A DNA stretch of 64,000 nt. Source: Arthrobacter sp. ISL-30 (GTDB lineage Bacteria > Actinomycetota > Actinomycetes > Actinomycetales > Micrococcaceae). A program made the position numbers and the translations under genes. Numbering within the stretch: position 1 is the stretch's first letter; each line of letters starts with the position of its first letter. The notes below the pieces were generated by a model. It did no database searches and had not been told where the DNA came from. It saw only the letters and a list, made by a program, of their open reading frames with translations. The stretch covers positions 130,891 to 194,890 of the forward strand of contig NZ_JAGGPK010000009.1 in assembly GCF_018613855.1 (NCBI RefSeq), given 5' to 3'. Shown in pieces: positions 7,448-15,573 of the stretch.

Positions 7448-8573
7448 CCTTCGCGAGCGCTTCCTCCAGCGCGCCAAGCACCAGCTTCACCGAGCCGGCG
7501 TTGGCGTTCGGTCCCATGGTGCCGATTCGCCAAATGCTCGCCGCGAAGCTTCCAGCCCCCGAACCTATTTCGATGCTGAAGTGTTCCAGAAGGTAGCGTC
7601 GGACGGCACCGGAGTTCACGCCGTCGGGCACTTTGACCGTAGTAAGGCTGGGCAGCCGATGGCCTTCTGCGGCGAACAGTTCCAGGCCCAGGTCCTGGAG
7701 CCCGGACTGCAAGGCGGATGCCGCCTCCCGATGGCGCGCCTGCACGCGATCCAGCCCTTCGGCCAGGATGCGGTTCAGGGCCGCTTCCAGACCCGCGATC
7801 ATGGTCACCGGCGCGGTGTGGTGGTAGGTCCGGCTGCCCGTTGCCGCTCCCATGTAGCCGCCTAGCAGGCCGATATCCAGGTACCAGGAGCGTGGGTCCC
7901 TGATGCGCCGCTCGAAGGCCTGCTCGGAGACCGTAAACGGCGAGAGCCCCGGGGGCACGCCCAGGCATTTCTGCGTCCCGGCATAGCCGAGGTCGATCCC
8001 CCACTCGTCCGCCAGCAACTCCAGCCCGCCGATCGAGGTCACGGCATCCACGAGCAGCAGCGCGTCGCCCTTGTCGCGACCGAGCTCCGCGATGTCCGAG
8101 AGGACACCGGTGGAGGTTTCGGCGTGGACAGCGGCGATGACTTTCGGATGCGGGTGGGCGGCGAGGACGCGTTCGGGATCCACCGGCTGGCCCCACTCAT
8201 GGTCAACGCGAACCACGGTGGCCCCGCAGCGTCGGGCGATCTCGCACATGCGCTCGCCGAAGAGCCCGTTGACCGCGATCACGGCGACGTCGCCCTCGGC
8301 CACCATGTTCACAAAGGCGGCCTCCATGCCACCCGAGCCCGTGGCACTGAGGGGAAGCGTCCGCGCGTTGGCCGTGCCCCAGACTTTGCGCAGGCCTTCG
8401 CAGGTCCGGTCCAGGCGTTGGATGAACAGCGGATCAAGGTGGCCAAGGACCGGGTAGGCCATGGCGGCGATGGCCTCGGGATAGCAGTTGCTCGGCCCCG
8501 GCCCGAAGAGGTGCCGGAAAGTCAGGGTGGCTTGGGCTGGTTCGGGGCTGGCTTGCACTTGCTCGGGCGTCAT
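7443..8573 (-). CDS. pucG: Class V aminotransferase, probable (S)-ureidoglycine-glyoxylate aminotransferase
   Basis: PLP enzyme of 376 residues in the alanine/serine-glyoxylate aminotransferase family. The PLP Lys is in YAGTQKCLGVPPGLSP, the Asp in LLLVDAVTSIGG, and the N-terminal FGPGPSNCYPEAIAAM and TGSGGMEAAFVNM segments are typical. PucG uses ureidoglycine from allantoate breakdown as amino donor to glyoxylate. That assignment is favoured because uraD and uraH, two urate-pathway genes, start divergently 340 bases away. An alanine- or serine-glyoxylate role is the alternative. A GGAG site precedes ATG 8573. Confidence 0.8.
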   Translation of the reverse strand: MTPEQVQASPEPAQATLTFRHLFGPGPSNCYPEAIAAMAYPVLGHLDPLFIQRLDRTCEGLRKVWGTANARTLPLSATGSGGMEAAFVNMVAEGDVAVIAVNGLFGERMCEIARRCGATVVRVDHEWGQPVDPERVLAAHPHPKVIAAVHAETSTGVLSDIAELGRDKGDALLLVDAVTSIGGLELLADEWGIDLGYAGTQKCLGVPPGLSPFTVSEQAFERRIRDPRSWYLDIGLLGGYMGAATGSRTYHHTAPVTMIAGLEAALNRILAEGLDRVQARHREAASALQSGLQDLGLELFAAEGHRLPSLTTVKVPDGVNSGAVRRYLLEHFSIEIGSGAGSFAASIWRIGTMGPNANAGSVKLVLGALEEALAKA

Positions 8574-8915
8574 GGCAACTCCTCCGGGTTCGTGCCGCCA
8601 TTGTCCCCCTTTGAGTCGGATTCTGCTCGATCATTCCTGACGAGCGGCCCGGGCCGCGTCTTTCCGGGCCAGGTGCACGCGCCAGGGTGAATGACTCGGC
8701 AGAATCCAACGCCGTCCCGCATCGCCAGCCGCGATCCGCCAACTTCTGGGATAGTCTCTTGACACCTGAGCAACGAATCGGATTGACTATTACGTATGCT
8801 GAAATAACAGTTCCATGATACGGAAGCTTGGCAAGTACCAAGTCCGGCATTCATCGGCCGGATTCCGTATAGCCCACACCATGGATGCCAGCATTTGCAC
8901 GAGGACGACACAAGC
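8574..8915. promoter_or_regulatory. Divergent control region of the purine-catabolism genes, with palindromic operator
   Basis: A 342-base gap between the divergent aminotransferase and uraD genes. A candidate promoter for uraDH has TTGACT at 8783 and TAACAG about 16 bases on. Overlapping the expected start point is the 15-base near-palindrome TTCCATGATACGGAA (8811-8825), and a second half-site pair is given by ATACGGAA (8818) and TTCCGTAT (8863). IclR-family purine repressors bind TTCC/GGAA-type palindromes, so repressor control is plausible. No regulator gene is adjacent. Confidence 0.5.
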
Positions 8916-9413
8916 ATGCAGCTTGCAGAATTCAACAGCGTGGATCGTGTGGACGTCGTCGACGTCCTCCGGCCCTGCCTGGACATTGACCGCTGGGTGG
9001 ACCAGATCGCAGACGCCCGCCCCTTCACAGACCGGAACGCCCTTCTCGATTTCGCGAACGAAGCGGCCAGGCCGTTCACGTCCGCGGAAGTGCAGGGGGC
9101 ACTGTCCCACCATCCCCGCATCGGTGACCGGCCCAACGCCCAGACCACTGAGGCAGCAATGTCCCGCTCCGAACAGTCCGGCGTCGACCCCAGTGACGAC
9201 GGCGTCGCGGCAGCCCTGGCAAAGGGGAACCGGGAGTACGAGGAGAAGTTTGGCAGGGTCTTCCTGATCCGGGCCGCCGGACGCACGGCCCCCGAAATCC
9301 TCGCCGCACTTCAGGAGCGGCTCGGCCATACGCCGGAAGAAGAAGATGCCATTGTTGCCCAGCAGCTGCGCGAAATCGCCCTGCTGCGCCTTGAAGGAGT
9401 GATCAGCGAATGA
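8916..9413 (+). CDS. uraD: OHCU decarboxylase
   Basis: Decarboxylates 2-oxo-4-hydroxy-4-carboxy-5-ureidoimidazoline to S-allantoin, the last step of urate oxidation. The 165-residue product has the catalytic His motif LSHHPRIGDRP and the downstream EYEEKFGRVFLIRAAGR signature; LGHTPEEEDAIVAQQLREIALLRL closes the family domain. ATG 8916 is chosen over the upstream TTG at 8895 because GAGGA lies 9 bases before it and the family alignment begins at MQLAEFN. Its stop overlaps the uraH start by four bases (ATGA). Confidence 0.92.
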   Translation: MQLAEFNSVDRVDVVDVLRPCLDIDRWVDQIADARPFTDRNALLDFANEAARPFTSAEVQGALSHHPRIGDRPNAQTTEAAMSRSEQSGVDPSDDGVAAALAKGNREYEEKFGRVFLIRAAGRTAPEILAALQERLGHTPEEEDAIVAQQLREIALLRLEGVISE

Positions 9414-9751
9414 CCGTTTCACAGGTGACCACCCATATCCTCGACACCGGTTCCGGTCGCCCGGCAGCCGGAGTCGCCGTCGGACTTTACGCGCGCGACG
9501 GCGACGGCTGGACACCCGTTGCCGCTGGCACCACCGACGCCGACGGCCGCATCAAGGACCTGGGCCCTGAACACCTTCCTGCAGGCAGCTACCGCCTCAA
9601 CTTCGCCACGGGTGACTACTACGCAGGCCTCGGCACAGAGACGTTCTTCCCTGAAGTTGATCTGAACTTCACCATTTCTGACGGCGGCGAGCACTACCAC
9701 GTGCCGCTCCTCCTGAGCCCCTTCGCCTTCTCAACGTACCGGGGCAGCTAA
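9410..9751 (+). CDS. uraH: 5-hydroxyisourate hydrolase
   Basis: Hydrolyses 5-hydroxyisourate to OHCU, the substrate of the upstream uraD product. This transthyretin-like protein of 113 residues contains the N-terminal THILDTGSGRPAAGV motif with the active-site His, the second His in GEHYHVPLLLSP and the diagnostic C-terminal YRGS. Coupled by overlap to uraD. No urate oxidase gene is in the window, so the first step must be encoded elsewhere. Confidence 0.95.
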   Translation: MTVSQVTTHILDTGSGRPAAGVAVGLYARDGDGWTPVAAGTTDADGRIKDLGPEHLPAGSYRLNFATGDYYAGLGTETFFPEVDLNFTISDGGEHYHVPLLLSPFAFSTYRGS

Positions 9752-9778
9752 GGCCTCAAAAGTTGAGTTCTGTAGGCG

Positions 9779-10615
9779 TCACACCTTCCGCGCAAGAAGC
9801 GAGAGACTCATGACGCCGTACTTCTCAGTTGCGGAACGGGCGCTTCCGGAGAGGAACTCATACTGGTTTTTCCTCTTTTGAACCAGGTCCAGTCCACTGT
9901 CCGCGATCAGGGCGTTATAGGCATCCACCTGCTCTGCTCCACCGACGCAGGCCGCCCACAAGTCTGCGCTACAGACGATTTTCGAGGAGAGCTGACGCTG
10001 GGTGACGATATCGGCAAAGGCCAATCGTCCACCCGGCCTCAGCACGCGAGACGCCTCCCGGAAGACAGCCTCCTTGTCCGGTGAGAGGTTGATAACGCCG
10101 TTTGAGATGACGCAATCGAAGCTTGCGCCATCGAAAGGCAGCTTCTCTATGCGACCTTCCACGAATCTGACATGGCCAAAACCGGACTGCTGGCGAAGGT
10201 CCTCTGCCTTGCGCAGCTGCTCGTGCGTCATGTCCACTCCCACCACACTCCCCGTGCTTCCCACTGCCACCGCTGCGGCGAAGGCATCTGTGCCGGATCC
10301 GCTGCCCAGGTCCAAAACCCTTTCTCCCTGCCTAAGTACGGCCAGGTCCAGGAAGTAGCCAACGCCGGCAAAGGATTCGATTGCACCTGCAGGGATAGCA
10401 TCGAGCAGCGTCTGAGGATAGCCAAGCCTCTCCGCTAGTGGACGGCCCAGTTCGAAGTGGTAGTTACCCTCCGGATGGCTGGCAACCTGCCGGTAGATAT
10501 CTTTGACCTTGGCTTCGAGCGCAGTCCGATCAACGGCAAATTCTGTGATGCCCAAATCCTCCCCCACCTTCACTGGATTTCGAGAACTGTCGCGAACGGT
10601 TTCTGTGACTTCCAT
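9779..10615 (-). CDS. ArsM-like SAM-dependent methyltransferase
   Basis: Class I methyltransferase of 278 residues. Motif I is VLDLGSGSGTDAFAAA, followed by GVDMTHEQLRKAEDL and the post-I/II region FDCVISNGVINLSPDKEAVFREASRVLRPGGRLAFADI, which is the pattern of arsenite S-adenosylmethyltransferases. WAACVGGAE resembles the CxGGA segment carrying a conserved ArsM cysteine. ATG 10615 has GAGAGG just upstream; the longer frame from 10657 is less likely. It is divergent from an ArsR-rhodanese gene and their shared gap holds two palindromes, so it is probably controlled by that repressor. Arsenic as the substrate is inferred. Confidence 0.8.
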   Translation of the reverse strand: MEVTETVRDSSRNPVKVGEDLGITEFAVDRTALEAKVKDIYRQVASHPEGNYHFELGRPLAERLGYPQTLLDAIPAGAIESFAGVGYFLDLAVLRQGERVLDLGSGSGTDAFAAAVAVGSTGSVVGVDMTHEQLRKAEDLRQQSGFGHVRFVEGRIEKLPFDGASFDCVISNGVINLSPDKEAVFREASRVLRPGGRLAFADIVTQRQLSSKIVCSADLWAACVGGAEQVDAYNALIADSGLDLVQKRKNQYEFLSGSARSATEKYGVMSLSLLARKV

Positions 10616-10666
10616 GCCTCTCGCCCCTTTTCCCCATCGGCGGGGAGGCCCCCGCACCCAGGCTCA

Positions 10667-10726
10667 TATTCAAGTAGATGATTGAATACTGATCTGCTGA
10701 GATACACTTGTCAAGTAATTACTTGA
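10667..10726. promoter_or_regulatory. Two palindromic operators between ArsR-rhodanese and methyltransferase genes
   Basis: A perfect 16-base palindrome TCAAGTAATTACTTGA lies at 10711-10726, 21 bases before the regulator start. A second inverted repeat, TATTCAA-N8-TTGAATA, lies at 10667-10688 near the methyltransferase side. Both contain the half-site TTCAAGTA or TCAAGTA. ArsR-family repressors bind such AT-rich dyads over promoters, so both divergent genes are likely autoregulated by the encoded protein. Confidence 0.75.
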
Positions 10727-10747
10727 ATAAGGTTTCAGGGGGCCAGG

Positions 10748-11410
10748 ATGGGCAGCAGGGACGCAAAGAATGAACTGTTTGATGCCCTGGCTTCAGTCGC
10801 CAAGGTCCTGGGCAATGGCCGCAGGGCAGAAATCGTTGATGTCCTCGCTCAGGGCGAGCGTTCCGTCGAGGAACTTTCCAGCGAAATCGGTCAAACTGTG
10901 GCCAACACGTCACAACACCTTCAGCATCTCTTGAGGGCGGGCCTGGTGGATACCCGGCGGGACGGCACCCGCATTTACTACTCCCTGAGCAGCCCGTCCG
11001 TCTCGCACCTCTGGGGCACCATCCGGCAGGTTGCGGAGGAACACATCGAGCACCTGGAGGAGTTGGCCACGTCCTATCTCGGGGACCGATCCACGCTCAC
11101 CACCATGACACGCAGTGAACTCACTGACCGCCTTGACGCCGGCGACGTGATGGTTATCGACGTCCGCCCTGAAGTCGAATTCCGGGCCGGCCACATTGCC
11201 GGTGCAACTTCGATTCCAGTCAAGGAGTTGGAGGAGCGCCTCGATGGCTTACCAGACAGCCGGTTAGTAGTGGCGTACTGCAGGGGCCCGTATTGCGTCT
11301 ATGCGGATGATGCAGTCCGGGCACTCGGTCAGCGTGGCATTCAGGCGGCCAGGCTCGAGGAAGGATATCCGGAATGGCAGGACGCAGGCCTGCCCGTTCA
11401 GACCAACTGA
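10748..11410 (+). CDS. ArsR-family regulator fused to a rhodanese domain
   Basis: Cytosolic repressor of 220 residues. Residues ~8-95 form an ArsR winged helix (LGNGRRAEIVDVLAQGERSVEEL, then TVANTSQHLQHLLRAGLV and the wing RRDGTRIYYSL). Residues ~118-218 form a rhodanese domain with DVRPEVEFRAGHI and active-site loop YCRGPYCVYADD, where the first Cys is the sulfur acceptor. Such fusions could sense persulfide/reactive sulfur or metalloids. GTTTCAGGGGGCCAGG gives a ribosome site before ATG 10748. The paired methyltransferase suggests a metalloid or thiol-stress role. Confidence 0.9.
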   Translation: MGSRDAKNELFDALASVAKVLGNGRRAEIVDVLAQGERSVEELSSEIGQTVANTSQHLQHLLRAGLVDTRRDGTRIYYSLSSPSVSHLWGTIRQVAEEHIEHLEELATSYLGDRSTLTTMTRSELTDRLDAGDVMVIDVRPEVEFRAGHIAGATSIPVKELEERLDGLPDSRLVVAYCRGPYCVYADDAVRALGQRGIQAARLEEGYPEWQDAGLPVQTN

Positions 11411-11438
11411 CCATTCCACGACCGGTAGGGTTGAACGC

Positions 11439-11870
11439 ATGGCTTTTGAGGACTCGAACACCCCCGACGGCGGCTCCGGCACCGCCGGGAACGGCACCAA
11501 CGCTAACGGCACCGCCGGGAACGGCACCAACGCTAACGGCAACGGCACAGGCGGAAACAGCACCAACCCGAGCAATTCTCCCGAACGGCGCGGCGTCACT
11601 GTCCGCCGTGCACCCAGGTTTGTGCCATTCATGGTCCTCGGTGGACTCGTTGGCATCATCGTCGCCGCCGTGGTGGCCTACGGACTTCCTGGCGATCCGA
11701 GCTTCGATGCGAACTCAGTATTCGGTTTCTTCCTCGTGGCTTTCGGCGCGGGCGGAGTGATCCTGGGCGCAATCGTGGCCCTGGTCCTGGACCGCCTCAG
11801 CGTCCGCCGTGCAGAGCGTGCAGTGGTGGAATCCGTGCCGGACAACGCTCCGGACGACCCCGACGCCTGA
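11439..11870 (+). CDS. Small membrane protein with Asn/Gly/Thr-rich N-terminus
   Basis: A 143-residue protein with a disordered N-terminus built from repeats of GTAGNGTNAN, two hydrophobic segments (VPFMVLGGLVGIIVAAVVAYG and VFGFFLVAFGAGGVILGAIV) and an acidic tail. It resembles the small potassium-transporter-like membrane proteins often found just upstream of purF in Micrococcaceae; no function is known to me. ATG 11439 is chosen because the upstream extension to 11301 overlaps the previous gene and has no ribosome site. The repeat at DNA level (11478-11537) makes copy-number variation likely. Confidence 0.75.
   Translation: MAFEDSNTPDGGSGTAGNGTNANGTAGNGTNANGNGTGGNSTNPSNSPERRGVTVRRAPRFVPFMVLGGLVGIIVAAVVAYGLPGDPSFDANSVFGFFLVAFGAGGVILGAIVALVLDRLSVRRAERAVVESVPDNAPDDPDA
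11478..11537 (+). repeat. 30-bp tandem repeat, two exact units
   Basis: Two identical 30-base units starting GGCACCGCCGGGAACGGCAC lie at 11478-11507 and 11508-11537, followed by a degenerate partial unit. The array is in frame inside the membrane-protein gene and adds ten residues per unit, so expansion or contraction would keep the reading frame. Confidence 0.9.
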
Positions 11871-11957
11871 GCCCGCCGCTAAGGGCACCAACGCCGGCGG
11901 CCGGTCACAATCCCGGCCGGTGAAAATACCACGCCAACATCGTGAGACAATCGATCA

Positions 11958-13628
11958 GTGGCACGTGGCGACGGAAAACTTTCTCATGATCTTCTCCCCG
12001 GCGAAAAAGGACCTCAGGATGCTTGTGGCGTCTTCGGTGTCTGGGCTCCTGGGGAAGAAGTAGCAAAACTCACCTATTACGGGCTGTACGCGCTGCAGCA
12101 CCGCGGACAGGAGTCGGCTGGCATTGCGACCAGCGACGGCAAGCGCATCAACGTCTACAAGGACATGGGCCTCGTGTCCCAAGTGTTCGACGAGACCACG
12201 CTCAATACCCTCACTGGCCACCTGGCTGTGGGCCACTGCCGCTACTCCACCACTGGAGCAAGCCACTGGGCCAACGCACAGCCGACGCTCGGCGCAACCG
12301 CCACCGGGACCGTAGCCCTCGCCCACAACGGCAACCTGACCAACACTGCCGAGCTCAAGGACATGATCCTGACCCGCAACGGCGGACAGCTCAGCGGTGA
12401 AATGAAGCAGGGCAACACCTCCGATACTGCTCTGGTCACCGCGCTCCTGGAGGGCGAAGAAGGCAAGAGTCTCGAAGAGACCGCCATGGAGTTGCTGCCC
12501 AAGATTCGTGGCGGATTCTGCTTCGTGTTCATGGATGAAGGCACCCTCTACGCCGCCCGCGACACCTACGGCATCCGTCCCCTCTGCCTCGGCCGCCTTG
12601 AGCGTGGCTGGGTTGTCGCCTCCGAGCAGGCAGGCCTGGCTACCGTGGGCGCCAGCTTCATCCGTGAGATCGAGCCCGGCGAATTCATCGCCATCGACGA
12701 GAACGGCGTCCGTTCCCAGCGCTTCGCGGATGCGACGCCGGCCGGTTGCGTTTTCGAGTACGTCTACCTCGCGCGTCCGGACGCCGCCATCGCCGGCCGT
12801 TCCGTGTACGAATCCCGCGTAGAGATGGGCCGACAGCTCGCCCGCGAAAACACCCACGCGGCCGACATCGTCATACCGGTCCCCGAATCCGGCACCCCGG
12901 CCGCCGTCGGTTACGCCGAAGCATCCGGTATCCCGTTCGCGCACGGTTTCGTGAAGAACGCCTATGTGGGCCGGACGTTCATCCAGCCTTCCCAGACGCT
13001 CCGTCAGCTGGGCATCCGCCTGAAACTCAACGCGCTGGAGTCCGTCATCCGCGGCAAGCGTGTTGTGGTGGTGGACGACTCGATCGTACGCGGCAACACG
13101 CAGCGCGCAATCGTGCGGATGCTCCGGGAAGCCGGCGCCGCTGAAGTCCACATCAAGATCTCCTCCCCGCCCGTCCAGTGGCCCTGCTTCTACGGCATCG
13201 ACTTTGCCTCACGGGCGGAGCTCATCGCCAACGGCGCCACCATCGACGAGATCTCCCAGGCCATCGGAGCCGACTCCCTGGCCTACATCTCCGAAGAAGG
13301 CATGATCGGCGCAACGCAGCAGCCGCGCGAACGCCTCTGCACTGCCTGCTTCACCGGCCAGTACCCCATCGAACTCCCGGGCTCGGACAAACTCGGCAAG
13401 AACCTGCTGGAGCGCACCGACCTCGGCGGCCTCCCGGCGTCGGGCCCTTCCGCTAACGCCGCCGTCCCCGCCACCGCAGATCCGGCAGAGAAGCCGGGCG
13501 CTACGGGCTGCGATCCCGGACCCGACTCCGAATTCGAGAACCTGCTGACGGACGCTGATCGTTTGGACGCTGATGGATTGAACGCCGCTGGATTGAACGC
13601 CGCCGAAAAGAAAGAGTCTTCCGTATGA
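11958..13628 (+). CDS. purF: Amidophosphoribosyltransferase
   Basis: First committed step of de novo purine synthesis: PRPP plus glutamine to phosphoribosylamine. The short propeptide ends before the nucleophilic Cys in GPQDACGVFGVW; LYALQHRGQESAGIA and GHCRYSTTGAS are class II amidotransferase motifs, and VVVVDDSIVRGNTQRAIVRM is the PRPP-binding loop. CFTGQYPIELP ends the conserved region. The C-terminus has an extra ~85 residues, including a small LNAAGLNAAE repeat encoded by near-identical DNA. Start GTG 11958. The stop overlaps purM (ATGA). Confidence 0.96.
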   Translation: MARGDGKLSHDLLPGEKGPQDACGVFGVWAPGEEVAKLTYYGLYALQHRGQESAGIATSDGKRINVYKDMGLVSQVFDETTLNTLTGHLAVGHCRYSTTGASHWANAQPTLGATATGTVALAHNGNLTNTAELKDMILTRNGGQLSGEMKQGNTSDTALVTALLEGEEGKSLEETAMELLPKIRGGFCFVFMDEGTLYAARDTYGIRPLCLGRLERGWVVASEQAGLATVGASFIREIEPGEFIAIDENGVRSQRFADATPAGCVFEYVYLARPDAAIAGRSVYESRVEMGRQLARENTHAADIVIPVPESGTPAAVGYAEASGIPFAHGFVKNAYVGRTFIQPSQTLRQLGIRLKLNALESVIRGKRVVVVDDSIVRGNTQRAIVRMLREAGAAEVHIKISSPPVQWPCFYGIDFASRAELIANGATIDEISQAIGADSLAYISEEGMIGATQQPRERLCTACFTGQYPIELPGSDKLGKNLLERTDLGGLPASGPSANAAVPATADPAEKPGATGCDPGPDSEFENLLTDADRLDADGLNAAGLNAAEKKESSV

Positions 13629-14770
13629 CCTCCGCCTCCCCCTCCGGGAACAACGCCGGCATCACCTACGCTTCCGCGGGCGTCGACGTCGAAGCGGGCG
13701 ACCGCGCCGTCGAACTCATGAAGGACGCCGTCAAGGCCACCCACAACTCATCGGTGATCGGCGGCGTCGGCGGTTTTGCCGGACTGTTCGATGTCTCAAG
13801 GCTCCTCACCTACAAGAAGCCGCTGCTGGCCACCTCCACAGACGGCGTCGGAACCAAAGTTGCCATCGCCCAGGCCATGGACATCCACGACACCGTCGGC
13901 TTCGACCTGGTGGGCATGGTGGTGGACGACATCGTGGTGGTTGGCGCCGAGCCGCTGTACATGACCGACTACATCGCCTGCGGCAAAGTTGTTCCGGAGC
14001 GGATCGCGGACATCGTTCGCGGCATCGCGTCCGCTTGTTCCGTAGCCGGCACCGCCCTGGTCGGCGGGGAGACCGCCGAGCACCCTGGACTGCTGGGAGA
14101 GCAGGAGTACGACGTCGCCGGTGCCGCCACCGGAGTCATCGAGGCCGACCAGTTGCTGGGCCCGGACCGCGTCCGCGCCGGCGATGTTGTGATCGGCATG
14201 GCCTCCTCGGGCCTGCACTCCAACGGCTACTCCCTCGTTCGCCGCGTGATCAACCATGCCGGTTGGGCACTGGATCGCCAGGTCTCCGAACTCGGCCGCA
14301 CCTTGGGCGAAGAACTCCTGGAGCCTACCCGCGTCTATGCCGCTGACTGCCTGGATCTCGCCCGCGCCTTCCCGGTCAACTCCGGCCAGGGCGTCAACGG
14401 CTTCAGCCATGTTACTGGCGGTGGTCTGGCTGCCAACCTGGCCCGCGTCCTTCCGCAGGGCCTCGTGGCCACCGTGGACCGTGCCACCTGGGAACTCCCC
14501 GCCATCTTCAAGCTGGTCTCCGAGCTGGGCAACGTTCCGCTGGCCGACCTGGAGCGCACCCTCAACCTCGGTGTCGGCATGGTGGCAATCGTATCCCCCC
14601 AGATCGCCGACGCTGCTGTGGCCCGCCTCAACGAGCGCGGCCTGCCGTCCTGGATCATGGGAACGGTCGACGCCGATTCCGCCTCGATCGACAAGACCGG
14701 CCCGGACTACGTCCAGGGCGCCAAGGGTGTCGACGGCGGAGCTGTCCGCCTGGTCAACGCCTACGCCTAG
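13625..14770 (+). CDS. purM: Phosphoribosylformylglycinamidine cyclo-ligase (AIR synthetase)
   Basis: Converts FGAM to AIR with ATP in purine synthesis. The 381-residue product shows the N-terminal ITYASAGVDVEAGDRAVELM, the TSTDGVGTKVAIAQ and DDIVVVGAEPLYMTDYIACG motifs, GGETAEHPG, and the C-terminal NGFSHVTGGGLAANLARVLP. It is translationally coupled to purF by a four-base overlap. Two hairpins follow the stop codon, marking the operon end. Confidence 0.96.
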   Translation: MTSASPSGNNAGITYASAGVDVEAGDRAVELMKDAVKATHNSSVIGGVGGFAGLFDVSRLLTYKKPLLATSTDGVGTKVAIAQAMDIHDTVGFDLVGMVVDDIVVVGAEPLYMTDYIACGKVVPERIADIVRGIASACSVAGTALVGGETAEHPGLLGEQEYDVAGAATGVIEADQLLGPDRVRAGDVVIGMASSGLHSNGYSLVRRVINHAGWALDRQVSELGRTLGEELLEPTRVYAADCLDLARAFPVNSGQGVNGFSHVTGGGLAANLARVLPQGLVATVDRATWELPAIFKLVSELGNVPLADLERTLNLGVGMVAIVSPQIADAAVARLNERGLPSWIMGTVDADSASIDKTGPDYVQGAKGVDGGAVRLVNAYA

Positions 14771-14772
14771 GA

Positions 14773-14858
14773 GTTCCGCCCAAGCCCAACTGGCTCGCAG
14801 TAGTTGTCGTTAAAACCCGCTTTAACGACCACTACTGCGAGCCAGTTGGGTGCGGAAC
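14773..14858. repeat. Hairpin repeat, family copy 2 (3' of purM)
   Basis: A near-perfect 30-base inverted repeat: left arm 14785-14814 starts CCCAACTGGCTCGCAGTAGT, right arm 14821-14850 ends GCGAGCCAGTTGGG, with one mismatch and a six-base loop. An outer GTTCCGC/GCGGAAC stem extends it. It is the best-preserved member of the four-copy family in this window and starts three bases after the purM stop. Confidence 0.9.
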
Positions 14859-14866
14859 AAAGCAGG

Positions 14867-14915
14867 AAAGCCCGCAGGGTACGCCGAATCACAGCGTGCC
14901 CCTGCGGGCTTTTTC
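14867..14915 (+). terminator. Rho-independent terminator after purFM
   Basis: Stem AAAGCCCGCAGGG (14867-14879) pairs perfectly with CCCTGCGGGCTTT (14900-14912) and is followed by a T run. It lies just beyond the hairpin repeat and ends the purF-purM transcript. The 170 bases from here to the DUF3073 gene show no further gene or clear signal. Confidence 0.92.
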
Positions 14916-15082
14916 GTGGCGGTTATTCCCTAAGGAGGGCCTGGCATTTTGGATATGCCAAAGGACCTTTTGGAGATACCGAAGAACCTGGCGGCCCCTG
15001 GTTCGAATGCAGTATTCGGACCCGCGGGGACAGGTCAAGAAATACAACGACTAGTACGCTTCCCATCTCTGGGATACGACAG

Positions 15083-15316
15083 CTAGCGGATGCGGCGGGT
15101 GTCTACCTCGTCGTCATCGTCTTCCAAGTCTTCTGCGTACTTGTCCTCGTAAGCCGAGTAGTCCGGCTCAGTAGGATCATCCGCGAAGCGGCTCGTCGCA
15201 CGACTGGATGGACCCGTGAGCTCACGCTGAAGGGCCGAATAGTCAGTGTTCGGGGAGTAGTACTTGATGTCCCGAGCCTGCTTGGTAGCTTTTGCCTTTT
15301 GACGGCCGCGCCCCAT
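15083..15316 (-). CDS. DUF3073 domain protein
   Basis: A 77-residue actinobacterial protein of unknown function. It begins MGRGRQKAKATKQARDIKYY, the basic DUF3073 signature, and ends in a very acidic EDLEDDDDEVDTRR tail. ATG 15316 is chosen over the upstream frame start because the family always starts at MGRGRQKAK and an AAGGGGG ribosome site precedes it. Genes of this family commonly lie near purM in Actinobacteria, as here. Confidence 0.9.
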   Translation of the reverse strand: MGRGRQKAKATKQARDIKYYSPNTDYSALQRELTGPSSRATSRFADDPTEPDYSAYEDKYAEDLEDDDDEVDTRRIR

Positions 15317-15573
15317 GGCGTGACCCCCTTTTGTACTTGGACCGGAGGTGGTCACCATGGCGATCGGTGAGGCCCCGGAATGTTTGGTCAATTTGTCGTA
15401 TGTCTAGGTTACATGCTTTCGCCCACTGGTGCTTGCCACTAGGGGCCGGTTTAGGGTGCGTCGTAGACCACATAGGGCTTGCTGTCCTTATCGCCCCATA
15501 AAAAACTTGGGTAGAGTCGCAACTAAGTTGCACTATTGGGGGCTCGACGGCAAGGAAGGTGCAGATTCGAAAG

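Noticed and set aside
11955..13151. 398-codon minus-strand frame inside purF
   Set aside because: Antisense shadow of a conserved enzyme; starts and ends without signals.
15000..15030. GGTTCGAATGC stretch resembling a tRNA T-loop
   Set aside because: No matching acceptor stem, D-arm or anticodon arm could be drawn around it.
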